Below, one piece after another: positions 5,435-18,800 of a stretch of 64,000 nt of DNA (positions within the stretch are counted from its first letter, which is position 1; every line of letters begins with the position of its first letter). Both the position numbers and the translations under genes were made by a program. The notes under the pieces were generated by a model, which was not told the origin of the DNA, ran no database searches, and saw nothing but the letters and a program-made list of their open reading frames with translations. The stretch is taken from contig JAJSSI010000087.1 in NCBI GenBank assembly GCA_031841125.1, positions 1 to 64,000 on the forward strand, written 5' to 3'. This DNA is from Acanthococcus lagerstroemiae. Taxonomy: Eukaryota > Arthropoda > Insecta > Hemiptera > Eriococcidae.

Positions 5435-8400
5435 CTCCATACTATACATCATGCATTTTTTGGGGCGAAAAAATTTTCGGAGAGCTACGGCGTCGGGGCT
5501 GGTGCTAGTTAGTCAATTTTTCGAGACGAATTCGAATCCGTTGTCAAAATTGAGCTAGAGTCATTTTTTGACCCAAATTGATCAATTTTTCCAACTTTTT
5601 CGAGGGTATCTCGGGAACGGAGGGTCGCCGCCAAATTCCAAAAGCGAATTCGAACTCAGCGTGAAAAATTGAGTAAGAAACACTCATGAAATCGAAATTT
5701 TTGATTTTCTCAAATTTTGAAAATTTCTCCATACTATACATCATGCATTTTTTGGGGCGAAAAAATTTTCGGAGAGCTACGGCGTCGGGGCTGGTGCTAG
5801 TTAGTCAATTTTTCGAGACGAATTCGAATCCGTTGTCAAAATTGAGCTAGAGTCATTTTTTGACCCAAATTGATCAATTTTTCCAACTTTTTCGAGGGTA
5901 TCTCGGGAACGGAGGGTCGCCGCCAAATTCCAAAAGCGAATTCGAACTCAGCGTGAAAAATTGAGTAAGAAACACTCATGAAATCGAAATTTTTGATTTT
6001 CTCAAATTTTGAAAATTTCTCCATACTATACATCATGCATTTTTTGGGGCGAAAAAATTTTCGGAGAGCTACGGCGTCGGGGCTGGTGCTAGTTAGTCAA
6101 TTTTTCGAGACGAATTCGAATCCGTTGTCAAAATTGAGCTAGAGTCATTTTTTGACCCAAATTGATCAATTTTTCCAACTTTTTCGAGGGTATCTCGGGA
6201 ACGGAGGGTCGCCGCCAAATTCCAAAAGCGAATTCGAACTCAGCGTGAAAAATTGAGTAAGAAACACTCATGAAATCGAAATTTTTGATTTTCTCAAATT
6301 TTGAAAATTTCTCCATACTATACATCATGCATTTTTTGGGGCGAAAAAATTTTCGGAGAGCTACGGCGTCGGGGCTGGTGCTAGTTAGTCAATTTTTCGA
6401 GACGAATTCGAATCCGTTGTCAAAATTGAGCTAGAGTCATTTTTTGACCCAAATTGATCAATTTTTCCAACTTTTTCGAGGGTATCTCGGGAACGGAGGG
6501 TCGCCGCCAAATTCCAAAAGCGAATTCGAACTCAGCGTGAAAAATTGAGTAAGAAACACTCATGAAATCGAAATTTTTGATTTTCTCAAATTTTGAAAAT
6601 TTCTCCATACTATACATCATGCATTTTTTGGGGCGAAAAAATTTTCGGAGAGCTACGGCGTCGGGGCTGGTGCTAGTTAGTCAATTTTTCGAGACGAATT
6701 CGAATCCGTTGTCAAAATTGAGCTAGAGTCATTTTTTGACCCAAATTGATCAATTTTTCCAACTTTTTCGAGGGTATCTCGGGAACGGAGGGTCGCCGCC
6801 AAATTCCAAAAGCGAATTCGAACTCAGCGTGAAAAATTGAGTAAGAAACACTCATGAAATCGAAATTTTTGATTTTCTCAAATTTTGAAAATTTCTCCAT
6901 ACTATACATCATGCATTTTTTGGGGCGAAAAAATTTTCGGAGAGCTACGGCGTCGGGGCTGGTGCTAGTTAGTCAATTTTTCGAGACGAATTCGAATCCG
7001 TTGTCAAAATTGAGCTAGAGTCATTTTTTGACCCAAATTGATCAATTTTTCCAACTTTTTCGAGGGTATCTCGGGAACGGAGGGTCGCCGCCAAATTCCA
7101 AAAGCGAATTCGAACTCAGCGTGAAAAATTGAGTAAGAAACACTCATGAAATCGAAATTTTTGATTTTCTCAAATTTTGAAAATTTCTCCATACTATACA
7201 TCATGCATTTTTTGGGGCGAAAAAATTTTCGGAGAGCTACGGCGTCGGGGCTGGTGCTAGTTAGTCAATTTTTCGAGACGAATTCGAATCCGTTGTCAAA
7301 ATTGAGCTAGAGTCATTTTTTGACCCAAATTGATCAATTTTTCCAACTTTTTCGAGGGTATCTCGGGAACGGAGGGTCGCCGCCAAATTCCAAAAGCGAA
7401 TTCGAACTCAGCGTGAAAAATTGAGTAAGAAACACTCATGAAATCGAAATTTTTGATTTTCTCAAATTTTGAAAATTTCTCCATACTATACATCATGCAT
7501 TTTTTGGGGCGAAAAAATTTTCGGAGAGCTACGGCGTCGGGGCTGGTGCTAGTTAGTCAATTTTTCGAGACGAATTCGAATCCGTTGTCAAAATTGAGCT
7601 AGAGTCATTTTTTGACCCAAATTGATCAATTTTTCCAACTTTTTCGAGGGTATCTCGGGAACGGAGGGTCGCCGCCAAATTCCAAAAGCGAATTCGAACT
7701 CAGCGTGAAAAATTGAGTAAGAAACACTCATGAAATCGAAATTTTTGATTTTCTCAAATTTTGAAAATTTCTCCATACTATACATCATGCATTTTTTGGG
7801 GCGAAAAAATTTTCGGAGAGCTACGGCGTCGGGGCTGGTGCTAGTTAGTCAATTTTTCGAGACGAATTCGAATCCGTTGTCAAAATTGAGCTAGAGTCAT
7901 TTTTTGACCCAAATTGATCAATTTTTCCAACTTTTTCGAGGGTATCTCGGGAACGGAGGGTCGCCGCCAAATTCCAAAAGCGAATTCGAACTCAGCGTGA
8001 AAAATTGAGTAAGAAACACTCATGAAATCGAAATTTTTGATTTTCTCAAATTTTGAAAATTTCTCCATACTATACATCATGCATTTTTTGGGGCGAAAAA
8101 ATTTTCGGAGAGCTACGGCGTCGGGGCTGGTGCTAGTTAGTCAATTTTTCGAGACGAATTCGAATCCGTTGTCAAAATTGAGCTAGAGTCATTTTTTGAC
8201 CCAAATTGATCAATTTTTCCAACTTTTTCGAGGGTATCTCGGGAACGGAGGGTCGCCGCCAAATTCCAAAAGCGAATTCGAACTCAGCGTGAAAAATTGA
8301 GTAAGAAACACTCATGAAATCGAAATTTTTGATTTTCTCAAATTTTGAAAATTTCTCCATACTATACATCATGCATTTTTTGGGGCGAAAAAATTTTCGG

Positions 8401-9600
8401 AGAGCTACGGCGTCGGGGCTGGTGCTAGTTAGTCAATTTTTCGAGACGAATTCGAATCCGTTGTCAAAATTGAGCTAGAGTCATTTTTTGACCCAAATTG
8501 ATCAATTTTTCCAACTTTTTCGAGGGTATCTCGGGAACGGAGGGTCGCCGCCAAATTCCAAAAGCGAATTCGAACTCAGCGTGAAAAATTGAGTAAGAAA
8601 CACTCATGAAATCGAAATTTTTGATTTTCTCAAATTTTGAAAATTTCTCCATACTATACATCATGCATTTTTTGGGGCGAAAAAATTTTCGGAGAGCTAC
8701 GGCGTCGGGGCTGGTGCTAGTTAGTCAATTTTTCGAGACGAATTCGAATCCGTTGTCAAAATTGAGCTAGAGTCATTTTTTGACCCAAATTGATCAATTT
8801 TTCCAACTTTTTCGAGGGTATCTCGGGAACGGAGGGTCGCCGCCAAATTCCAAAAGCGAATTCGAACTCAGCGTGAAAAATTGAGTAAGAAACACTCATG
8901 AAATCGAAATTTTTGATTTTCTCAAATTTTGAAAATTTCTCCATACTATACATCATGCATTTTTTGGGGCGAAAAAATTTTCGGAGAGCTACGGCGTCGG
9001 GGCTGGTGCTAGTTAGTCAATTTTTCGAGACGAATTCGAATCCGTTGTCAAAATTGAGCTAGAGTCATTTTTTGACCCAAATTGATCAATTTTTCCAACT
9101 TTTTCGAGGGTATCTCGGGAACGGAGGGTCGCCGCCAAATTCCAAAAGCGAATTCGAACTCAGCGTGAAAAATTGAGTAAGAAACACTCATGAAATCGAA
9201 ATTTTTGATTTTCTCAAATTTTGAAAATTTCTCCATACTATACATCATGCATTTTTTGGGGCGAAAAAATTTTCGGAGAGCTACGGCGTCGGGGCTGGTG
9301 CTAGTTAGTCAATTTTTCGAGACGAATTCGAATCCGTTGTCAAAATTGAGCTAGAGTCATTTTTTGACCCAAATTGATCAATTTTTCCAACTTTTTCGAG
9401 GGTATCTCGGGAACGGAGGGTCGCCGCCAAATTCCAAAAGCGAATTCGAACTCAGCGTGAAAAATTGAGTAAGAAACACTCATGAAATCGAAATTTTTGA
9501 TTTTCTCAAATTTTGAAAATTTCTCCATACTATACATCATGCATTTTTTGGGGCGAAAAAATTTTCGGAGAGCTACGGCGTCGGGGCTGGTGCTAGTTAG

Positions 9601-9891
9601 TCAATTTTTCGAGACGAATTCGAATCCGTTGTCAAAATTGAGCTAGAGTCATTTTTTGACCCAAATTGATCAATTTTTCCAACTTTTCGAGGGTATCTCG
9701 GGAACGGAGGGTCGCCGCCAAATTCCAAAAGCGAATTCGAACTCAGCGTGAAAAATTGAGTAAGAAACACTCATGAAATCGAAATTTTTGATTTTCTCAA
9801 ATTTTGAAAATTTCTCCATACTATACATCATGCATTTTTTGGGGCGAAAAAATTTTCGGAGAGCTACGGCGTCGGGGCTGGTGCTAGTTAG
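9601..9891. repeat. 291-bp unit (u34), one T lost
   Basis: The T run in AACTTTTTCG has four T instead of five (9684-9687). Otherwise it matches the reference by eye. The loss breaks the minus-strand open frame present in its neighbours. Confidence 0.95.
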
Positions 9892-12800
9892 TCAATTTTT
9901 CGAGACGAATTCGAATCCGTTGTCAAAATTGAGCTAGAGTCATTTTTTGACCCAAATTGATCAATTTTTCCAACTTTTTCGAGGGTATCTCGGGAACGGA
10001 GGGTCGCCGCCAAATTCCAAAAGCGAATTCGAACTCAGCGTGAAAAATTGAGTAAGAAACACTCATGAAATCGAAATTTTTGATTTTCTCAAATTTTGAA
10101 AATTTCTCCATACTATACATCATGCATTTTTTGGGGCGAAAAAATTTTCGGAGAGCTACGGCGTCGGGGCTGGTGCTAGTTAGTCAATTTTTCGAGACGA
10201 ATTCGAATCCGTTGTCAAAATTGAGCTAGAGTCATTTTTTGACCCAAATTGATCAATTTTTCCAACTTTTTCGAGGGTATCTCGGGAACGGAGGGTCGCC
10301 GCCAAATTCCAAAAGCGAATTCGAACTCAGCGTGAAAAATTGAGTAAGAAACACTCATGAAATCGAAATTTTTGATTTTCTCAAATTTTGAAAATTTCTC
10401 CATACTATACATCATGCATTTTTTGGGGCGAAAAAATTTTCGGAGAGCTACGGCGTCGGGGCTGGTGCTAGTTAGTCAATTTTTCGAGACGAATTCGAAT
10501 CCGTTGTCAAAATTGAGCTAGAGTCATTTTTTGACCCAAATTGATCAATTTTTCCAACTTTTTCGAGGGTATCTCGGGAACGGAGGGTCGCCGCCAAATT
10601 CCAAAAGCGAATTCGAACTCAGCGTGAAAAATTGAGTAAGAAACACTCATGAAATCGAAATTTTTGATTTTCTCAAATTTTGAAAATTTCTCCATACTAT
10701 ACATCATGCATTTTTTGGGGCGAAAAAATTTTCGGAGAGCTACGGCGTCGGGGCTGGTGCTAGTTAGTCAATTTTTCGAGACGAATTCGAATCCGTTGTC
10801 AAAATTGAGCTAGAGTCATTTTTTGACCCAAATTGATCAATTTTTCCAACTTTTTCGAGGGTATCTCGGGAACGGAGGGTCGCCGCCAAATTCCAAAAGC
10901 GAATTCGAACTCAGCGTGAAAAATTGAGTAAGAAACACTCATGAAATCGAAATTTTTGATTTTCTCAAATTTTGAAAATTTCTCCATACTATACATCATG
11001 CATTTTTTGGGGCGAAAAAATTTTCGGAGAGCTACGGCGTCGGGGCTGGTGCTAGTTAGTCAATTTTTCGAGACGAATTCGAATCCGTTGTCAAAATTGA
11101 GCTAGAGTCATTTTTTGACCCAAATTGATCAATTTTTCCAACTTTTTCGAGGGTATCTCGGGAACGGAGGGTCGCCGCCAAATTCCAAAAGCGAATTCGA
11201 ACTCAGCGTGAAAAATTGAGTAAGAAACACTCATGAAATCGAAATTTTTGATTTTCTCAAATTTTGAAAATTTCTCCATACTATACATCATGCATTTTTT
11301 GGGGCGAAAAAATTTTCGGAGAGCTACGGCGTCGGGGCTGGTGCTAGTTAGTCAATTTTTCGAGACGAATTCGAATCCGTTGTCAAAATTGAGCTAGAGT
11401 CATTTTTTGACCCAAATTGATCAATTTTTCCAACTTTTTCGAGGGTATCTCGGGAACGGAGGGTCGCCGCCAAATTCCAAAAGCGAATTCGAACTCAGCG
11501 TGAAAAATTGAGTAAGAAACACTCATGAAATCGAAATTTTTGATTTTCTCAAATTTTGAAAATTTCTCCATACTATACATCATGCATTTTTTGGGGCGAA
11601 AAAATTTTCGGAGAGCTACGGCGTCGGGGCTGGTGCTAGTTAGTCAATTTTTCGAGACGAATTCGAATCCGTTGTCAAAATTGAGCTAGAGTCATTTTTT
11701 GACCCAAATTGATCAATTTTTCCAACTTTTTCGAGGGTATCTCGGGAACGGAGGGTCGCCGCCAAATTCCAAAAGCGAATTCGAACTCAGCGTGAAAAAT
11801 TGAGTAAGAAACACTCATGAAATCGAAATTTTTGATTTTCTCAAATTTTGAAAATTTCTCCATACTATACATCATGCATTTTTTGGGGCGAAAAAATTTT
11901 CGGAGAGCTACGGCGTCGGGGCTGGTGCTAGTTAGTCAATTTTTCGAGACGAATTCGAATCCGTTGTCAAAATTGAGCTAGAGTCATTTTTTGACCCAAA
12001 TTGATCAATTTTTCCAACTTTTTCGAGGGTATCTCGGGAACGGAGGGTCGCCGCCAAATTCCAAAAGCGAATTCGAACTCAGCGTGAAAAATTGAGTAAG
12101 AAACACTCATGAAATCGAAATTTTTGATTTTCTCAAATTTTGAAAATTTCTCCATACTATACATCATGCATTTTTTGGGGCGAAAAAATTTTCGGAGAGC
12201 TACGGCGTCGGGGCTGGTGCTAGTTAGTCAATTTTTCGAGACGAATTCGAATCCGTTGTCAAAATTGAGCTAGAGTCATTTTTTGACCCAAATTGATCAA
12301 TTTTTCCAACTTTTTCGAGGGTATCTCGGGAACGGAGGGTCGCCGCCAAATTCCAAAAGCGAATTCGAACTCAGCGTGAAAAATTGAGTAAGAAACACTC
12401 ATGAAATCGAAATTTTTGATTTTCTCAAATTTTGAAAATTTCTCCATACTATACATCATGCATTTTTTGGGGCGAAAAAATTTTCGGAGAGCTACGGCGT
12501 CGGGGCTGGTGCTAGTTAGTCAATTTTTCGAGACGAATTCGAATCCGTTGTCAAAATTGAGCTAGAGTCATTTTTTGACCCAAATTGATCAATTTTTCCA
12601 ACTTTTTCGAGGGTATCTCGGGAACGGAGGGTCGCCGCCAAATTCCAAAAGCGAATTCGAACTCAGCGTGAAAAATTGAGTAAGAAACACTCATGAAATC
12701 GAAATTTTTGATTTTCTCAAATTTTGAAAATTTCTCCATACTATACATCATGCATTTTTTGGGGCGAAAAAATTTTCGGAGAGCTACGGCGTCGGGGCTG

Positions 12801-15800
12801 GTGCTAGTTAGTCAATTTTTCGAGACGAATTCGAATCCGTTGTCAAAATTGAGCTAGAGTCATTTTTTGACCCAAATTGATCAATTTTTCCAACTTTTTC
12901 GAGGGTATCTCGGGAACGGAGGGTCGCCGCCAAATTCCAAAAGCGAATTCGAACTCAGCGTGAAAAATTGAGTAAGAAACACTCATGAAATCGAAATTTT
13001 TGATTTTCTCAAATTTTGAAAATTTCTCCATACTATACATCATGCATTTTTTGGGGCGAAAAAATTTTCGGAGAGCTACGGCGTCGGGGCTGGTGCTAGT
13101 TAGTCAATTTTTCGAGACGAATTCGAATCCGTTGTCAAAATTGAGCTAGAGTCATTTTTTGACCCAAATTGATCAATTTTTCCAACTTTTTCGAGGGTAT
13201 CTCGGGAACGGAGGGTCGCCGCCAAATTCCAAAAGCGAATTCGAACTCAGCGTGAAAAATTGAGTAAGAAACACTCATGAAATCGAAATTTTTGATTTTC
13301 TCAAATTTTGAAAATTTCTCCATACTATACATCATGCATTTTTTGGGGCGAAAAAATTTTCGGAGAGCTACGGCGTCGGGGCTGGTGCTAGTTAGTCAAT
13401 TTTTCGAGACGAATTCGAATCCGTTGTCAAAATTGAGCTAGAGTCATTTTTTGACCCAAATTGATCAATTTTTCCAACTTTTTCGAGGGTATCTCGGGAA
13501 CGGAGGGTCGCCGCCAAATTCCAAAAGCGAATTCGAACTCAGCGTGAAAAATTGAGTAAGAAACACTAATGAATTCGAAATTTTTGATTTTCTCAAATTT
13601 TGAAAATTTCTCCATACTATACATCATGCATTTTTTGGGGCGAAAAAATTTTCGGAGAGCTACGGCGTCGGGGCTGGTGCTAGTTAGTCAATTTTTCGAG
13701 ACGAATTCGAATCCGTTGTCAAAATTGAGCTAGAGTCATTTTTTGACCCAAATTGATCAATTTTTCCAACTTTTTCGAGGGTATCTCGGGAACGGAGGGT
13801 CGCCGCCAAATTCCAAAAGCGAATTCGAACTCAGCGTGAAAAATTGAGTAAGAAACACTCATGAAATCGAAATTTTTGATTTTCTCAAATTTTGAAAATT
13901 TCTCCATACTATACATCATGCATTTTTTGGGGCGAAAAAATTTTCGGAGAGCTACGGCGTCGGGGCTGGTGCTAGTTAGTCAATTTTTCGAGACGAATTC
14001 GAATCCGTTGTCAAAATTGAGCTAGAGTCATTTTTTGACCCAAATTGATCAATTTTTCCAACTTTTTCGAGGGTATCTCGGGAACGGAGGGTCGCCGCCA
14101 AATTCCAAAAGCGAATTCGAACTCAGCGTGAAAAATTGAGTAAGAAACACTCATGAAATCGAAATTTTTGATTTTCTCAAATTTTGAAAATTTCTCCATA
14201 CTATACATCATGCATTTTTTGGGGCGAAAAAATTTTCGGAGAGCTACGGCGTCGGGGCTGGTGCTAGTTAGTCAATTTTTCGAGACGAATTCGAATCCGT
14301 TGTCAAAATTGAGCTAGAGTCATTTTTTGACCCAAATTGATCAATTTTTCCAACTTTTTCGAGGGTATCTCGGGAACGGAGGGTCGCCGCCAAATTCCAA
14401 AAGCGAATTCGAACTCAGCGTGAAAAATTGAGTAAGAAACACTCATGAAATCGAAATTTTTGATTTTCTCAAATTTTGAAAATTTCTCCATACTATACAT
14501 CATGCATTTTTTGGGGCGAAAAAATTTTCGGAGAGCTACGGCGTCGGGGCTGGTGCTAGTTAGTCAATTTTTCGAGACGAATTCGAATCCGTTGTCAAAA
14601 TTGAGCTAGAGTCATTTTTTGACCCAAATTGATCAATTTTTCCAACTTTTTCGAGGGTATCTCGGGAACGGAGGGTCGCCGCCAAATTCCAAAAGCGAAT
14701 TCGAACTCAGCGTGAAAAATTGAGTAAGAAACACTCATGAAATCGAAATTTTTGATTTTCTCAAATTTTGAAAATTTCTCCATACTATACATCATGCATT
14801 TTTTGGGGCGAAAAAATTTTCGGAGAGCTACGGCGTCGGGGCTGGTGCTAGTTAGTCAATTTTTCGAGACGAATTCGAATCCGTTGTCAAAATTGAGCTA
14901 GAGTCATTTTTTGACCCAAATTGATCAATTTTTCCAACTTTTTCGAGGGTATCTCGGGAACGGAGGGTCGCCGCCAAATTCCAAAAGCGAATTCGAACTC
15001 AGCGTGAAAAATTGAGTAAGAAACACTCATGAAATCGAAATTTTTGATTTTCTCAAATTTTGAAAATTTCTCCATACTATACATCATGCATTTTTTGGGG
15101 CGAAAAAATTTTCGGAGAGCTACGGCGTCGGGGCTGGTGCTAGTTAGTCAATTTTTCGAGACGAATTCGAATCCGTTGTCAAAATTGAGCTAGAGTCATT
15201 TTTTGACCCAAATTGATCAATTTTTCCAACTTTTTCGAGGGTATCTCGGGAACGGAGGGTCGCCGCCAAATTCCAAAAGCGAATTCGAACTCAGCGTGAA
15301 AAATTGAGTAAGAAACACTCATGAAATCGAAATTTTTGATTTTCTCAAATTTTGAAAATTTCTCCATACTATACATCATGCATTTTTTGGGGCGAAAAAA
15401 TTTTCGGAGAGCTACGGCGTCGGGGCTGGTGCTAGTTAGTCAATTTTTCGAGACGAATTCGAATCCGTTGTCAAAATTGAGCTAGAGTCATTTTTTGACC
15501 CAAATTGATCAATTTTTCCAACTTTTTCGAGGGTATCTCGGGAACGGAGGGTCGCCGCCAAATTCCAAAAGCGAATTCGAACTCAGCGTGAAAAATTGAG
15601 TAAGAAACACTCATGAAATCGAAATTTTTGATTTTCTCAAATTTTGAAAATTTCTCCATACTATACATCATGCATTTTTTGGGGCGAAAAAATTTTCGGA
15701 GAGCTACGGCGTCGGGGCTGGTGCTAGTTAGTCAATTTTTCGAGACGAATTCGAATCCGTTGTCAAAATTGAGCTAGAGTCATTTTTTGACCCAAATTGA

Positions 15801-18800
15801 TCAATTTTTCCAACTTTTTCGAGGGTATCTCGGGAACGGAGGGTCGCCGCCAAATTCCAAAAGCGAATTCGAACTCAGCGTGAAAAATTGAGTAAGAAAC
15901 ACTCATGAAATCGAAATTTTTGATTTTCTCAAATTTTGAAAATTTCTCCATACTATACATCATGCATTTTTTGGGGCGAAAAAATTTTCGGAGAGCTACG
16001 GCGTCGGGGCTGGTGCTAGTTAGTCAATTTTTCGAGACGAATTCGAATCCGTTGTCAAAATTGAGCTAGAGTCATTTTTTGACCCAAATTGATCAATTTT
16101 TCCAACTTTTTCGAGGGTATCTCGGGAACGGAGGGTCGCCGCCAAATTCCAAAAGCGAATTCGAACTCAGCGTGAAAAATTGAGTAAGAAACACTCATGA
16201 AATCGAAATTTTTGATTTTCTCAAATTTTGAAAATTTCTCCATACTATACATCATGCATTTTTTGGGGCGAAAAAATTTTCGGAGAGCTACGGCGTCGGG
16301 GCTGGTGCTAGTTAGTCAATTTTTCGAGACGAATTCGAATCCGTTGTCAAAATTGAGCTAGAGTCATTTTTTGACCCAAATTGATCAATTTTTCCAACTT
16401 TTTCGAGGGTATCTCGGGAACGGAGGGTCGCCGCCAAATTCCAAAAGCGAATTCGAACTCAGCGTGAAAAATTGAGTAAGAAACACTCATGAAATCGAAA
16501 TTTTTGATTTTCTCAAATTTTGAAAATTTCTCCATACTATACATCATGCATTTTTTGGGGCGAAAAAATTTTCGGAGAGCTACGGCGTCGGGGCTGGTGC
16601 TAGTTAGTCAATTTTTCGAGACGAATTCGAATCCGTTGTCAAAATTGAGCTAGAGTCATTTTTTGACCCAAATTGATCAATTTTTCCAACTTTTTCGAGG
16701 GTATCTCGGGAACGGAGGGTCGCCGCCAAATTCCAAAAGCGAATTCGAACTCAGCGTGAAAAATTGAGTAAGAAACACTCATGAAATCGAAATTTTTGAT
16801 TTTCTCAAATTTTGAAAATTTCTCCATACTATACATCATGCATTTTTTGGGGCGAAAAAATTTTCGGAGAGCTACGGCGTCGGGGCTGGTGCTAGTTAGT
16901 CAATTTTTCGAGACGAATTCGAATCCGTTGTCAAAATTGAGCTAGAGTCATTTTTTGACCCAAATTGATCAATTTTTCCAACTTTTTCGAGGGTATCTCG
17001 GGAACGGAGGGTCGCCGCCAAATTCCAAAAGCGAATTCGAACTCAGCGTGAAAAATTGAGTAAGAAACACTCATGAAATCGAAATTTTTGATTTTCTCAA
17101 ATTTTGAAAATTTCTCCATACTATACATCATGCATTTTTTGGGGCGAAAAAATTTTCGGAGAGCTACGGCGTCGGGGCTGGTGCTAGTTAGTCAATTTTT
17201 CGAGACGAATTCGAATCCGTTGTCAAAATTGAGCTAGAGTCATTTTTTGACCCAAATTGATCAATTTTTCCAACTTTTTCGAGGGTATCTCGGGAACGGA
17301 GGGTCGCCGCCAAATTCCAAAAGCGAATTCGAACTCAGCGTGAAAAATTGAGTAAGAAACACTCATGAAATCGAAATTTTTGATTTTCTCAAATTTTGAA
17401 AATTTCTCCATACTATACATCATGCATTTTTTGGGGCGAAAAAATTTTCGGAGAGCTACGGCGTCGGGGCTGGTGCTAGTTAGTCAATTTTTCGAGACGA
17501 ATTCGAATCCGTTGTCAAAATTGAGCTAGAGTCATTTTTTGACCCAAATTGATCAATTTTTCCAACTTTTTCGAGGGTATCTCGGGAACGGAGGGTCGCC
17601 GCCAAATTCCAAAAGCGAATTCGAACTCAGCGTGAAAAATTGAGTAAGAAACACTCATGAAATCGAAATTTTTGATTTTCTCAAATTTTGAAAATTTCTC
17701 CATACTATACATCATGCATTTTTTGGGGCGAAAAAATTTTCGGAGAGCTACGGCGTCGGGGCTGGTGCTAGTTAGTCAATTTTTCGAGACGAATTCGAAT
17801 CCGTTGTCAAAATTGAGCTAGAGTCATTTTTTGACCCAAATTGATCAATTTTTCCAACTTTTTCGAGGGTATCTCGGGAACGGAGGGTCGCCGCCAAATT
17901 CCAAAAGCGAATTCGAACTCAGCGTGAAAAATTGAGTAAGAAACACTCATGAAATCGAAATTTTTGATTTTCTCAAATTTTGAAAATTTCTCCATACTAT
18001 ACATCATGCATTTTTTGGGGCGAAAAAATTTTCGGAGAGCTACGGCGTCGGGGCTGGTGCTAGTTAGTCAATTTTTCGAGACGAATTCGAATCCGTTGTC
18101 AAAATTGAGCTAGAGTCATTTTTTGACCCAAATTGATCAATTTTTCCAACTTTTTCGAGGGTATCTCGGGAACGGAGGGTCGCCGCCAAATTCCAAAAGC
18201 GAATTCGAACTCAGCGTGAAAAATTGAGTAAGAAACACTCATGAAATCGAAATTTTTGATTTTCTCAAATTTTGAAAATTTCTCCATACTATACATCATG
18301 CATTTTTTGGGGCGAAAAAATTTTCGGAGAGCTACGGCGTCGGGGCTGGTGCTAGTTAGTCAATTTTTCGAGACGAATTCGAATCCGTTGTCAAAATTGA
18401 GCTAGAGTCATTTTTTGACCCAAATTGATCAATTTTTCCAACTTTTTCGAGGGTATCTCGGGAACGGAGGGTCGCCGCCAAATTCCAAAAGCGAATTCGA
18501 ACTCAGCGTGAAAAATTGAGTAAGAAACACTCATGAAATCGAAATTTTTGATTTTCTCAAATTTTGAAAATTTCTCCATACTATACATCATGCATTTTTT
18601 GGGGCGAAAAAATTTTCGGAGAGCTACGGCGTCGGGGCTGGTGCTAGTTAGTCAATTTTTCGAGACGAATTCGAATCCGTTGTCAAAATTGAGCTAGAGT
18701 CATTTTTTGACCCAAATTGATCAATTTTTCCAACTTTTTCGAGGGTATCTCGGGAACGGAGGGTCGCCGCCAAATTCCAAAAGCGAATTCGAACTCAGCG

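Larger units (their letters stand above)
5221..5512. repeat. Reference satellite unit (u19), 292 bp
   Basis: This is the sequence repeated nearly without change to the end of the window. By 60-base stretches its G+C counts are 21, 30, 20 and 14, then 29 in the last 52 bases, so two G/C-rich islands (about 5311-5340 and 5462-5505) alternate with A/T-rich DNA. It has two GAATTC sites (5237 and 5355), one TGATCA and one ATGCAT. There are 18 CpG against about 11 expected from 53 C and 61 G. The last 52 bases are strongly G-skewed (21 G, 8 C). A minus-strand frame of 66 codons is open at 5252-5452, but I do not consider it a gene. Confidence 0.97.
5221..9600. repeat. Uniform sub-block A: 15 units of exactly 292 bp
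   Basis: Unit starts fall at 5221 plus multiples of 292. No base difference between units was seen by eye, and 66 codons of each unit translate identically. Confidence 0.95.

Noticed and set aside
5252..5452. A 66-codon minus-strand open frame repeated in almost every unit
   Set aside because: It recurs only because the units are identical. In the irregular block it is often broken or frameshifted, and the unit length (292, not a multiple of three) shifts frame between units. The protein is low-complexity (F, K, S, E rich), with no recognisable domain and no promoter or splice context. I treat it as chance.
5440..5455. TATA box or promoter at ACTATACATCATG
   Set aside because: A loose TATA-like string in A/T-rich satellite, with no gene downstream and no other promoter element.
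5462..5505. Canonical G-quadruplex in the second G-rich island
   Set aside because: Only two runs have four G and the others have two, with loops up to 13 bases, so it does not fit the usual rule.
5500..5545. tRNA gene or tRNA-derived SINE
   Set aside because: The TTCGAAT loop-like motif is there, but the bases on either side do not form a T-arm stem, and no acceptor stem or anticodon arm can be drawn.
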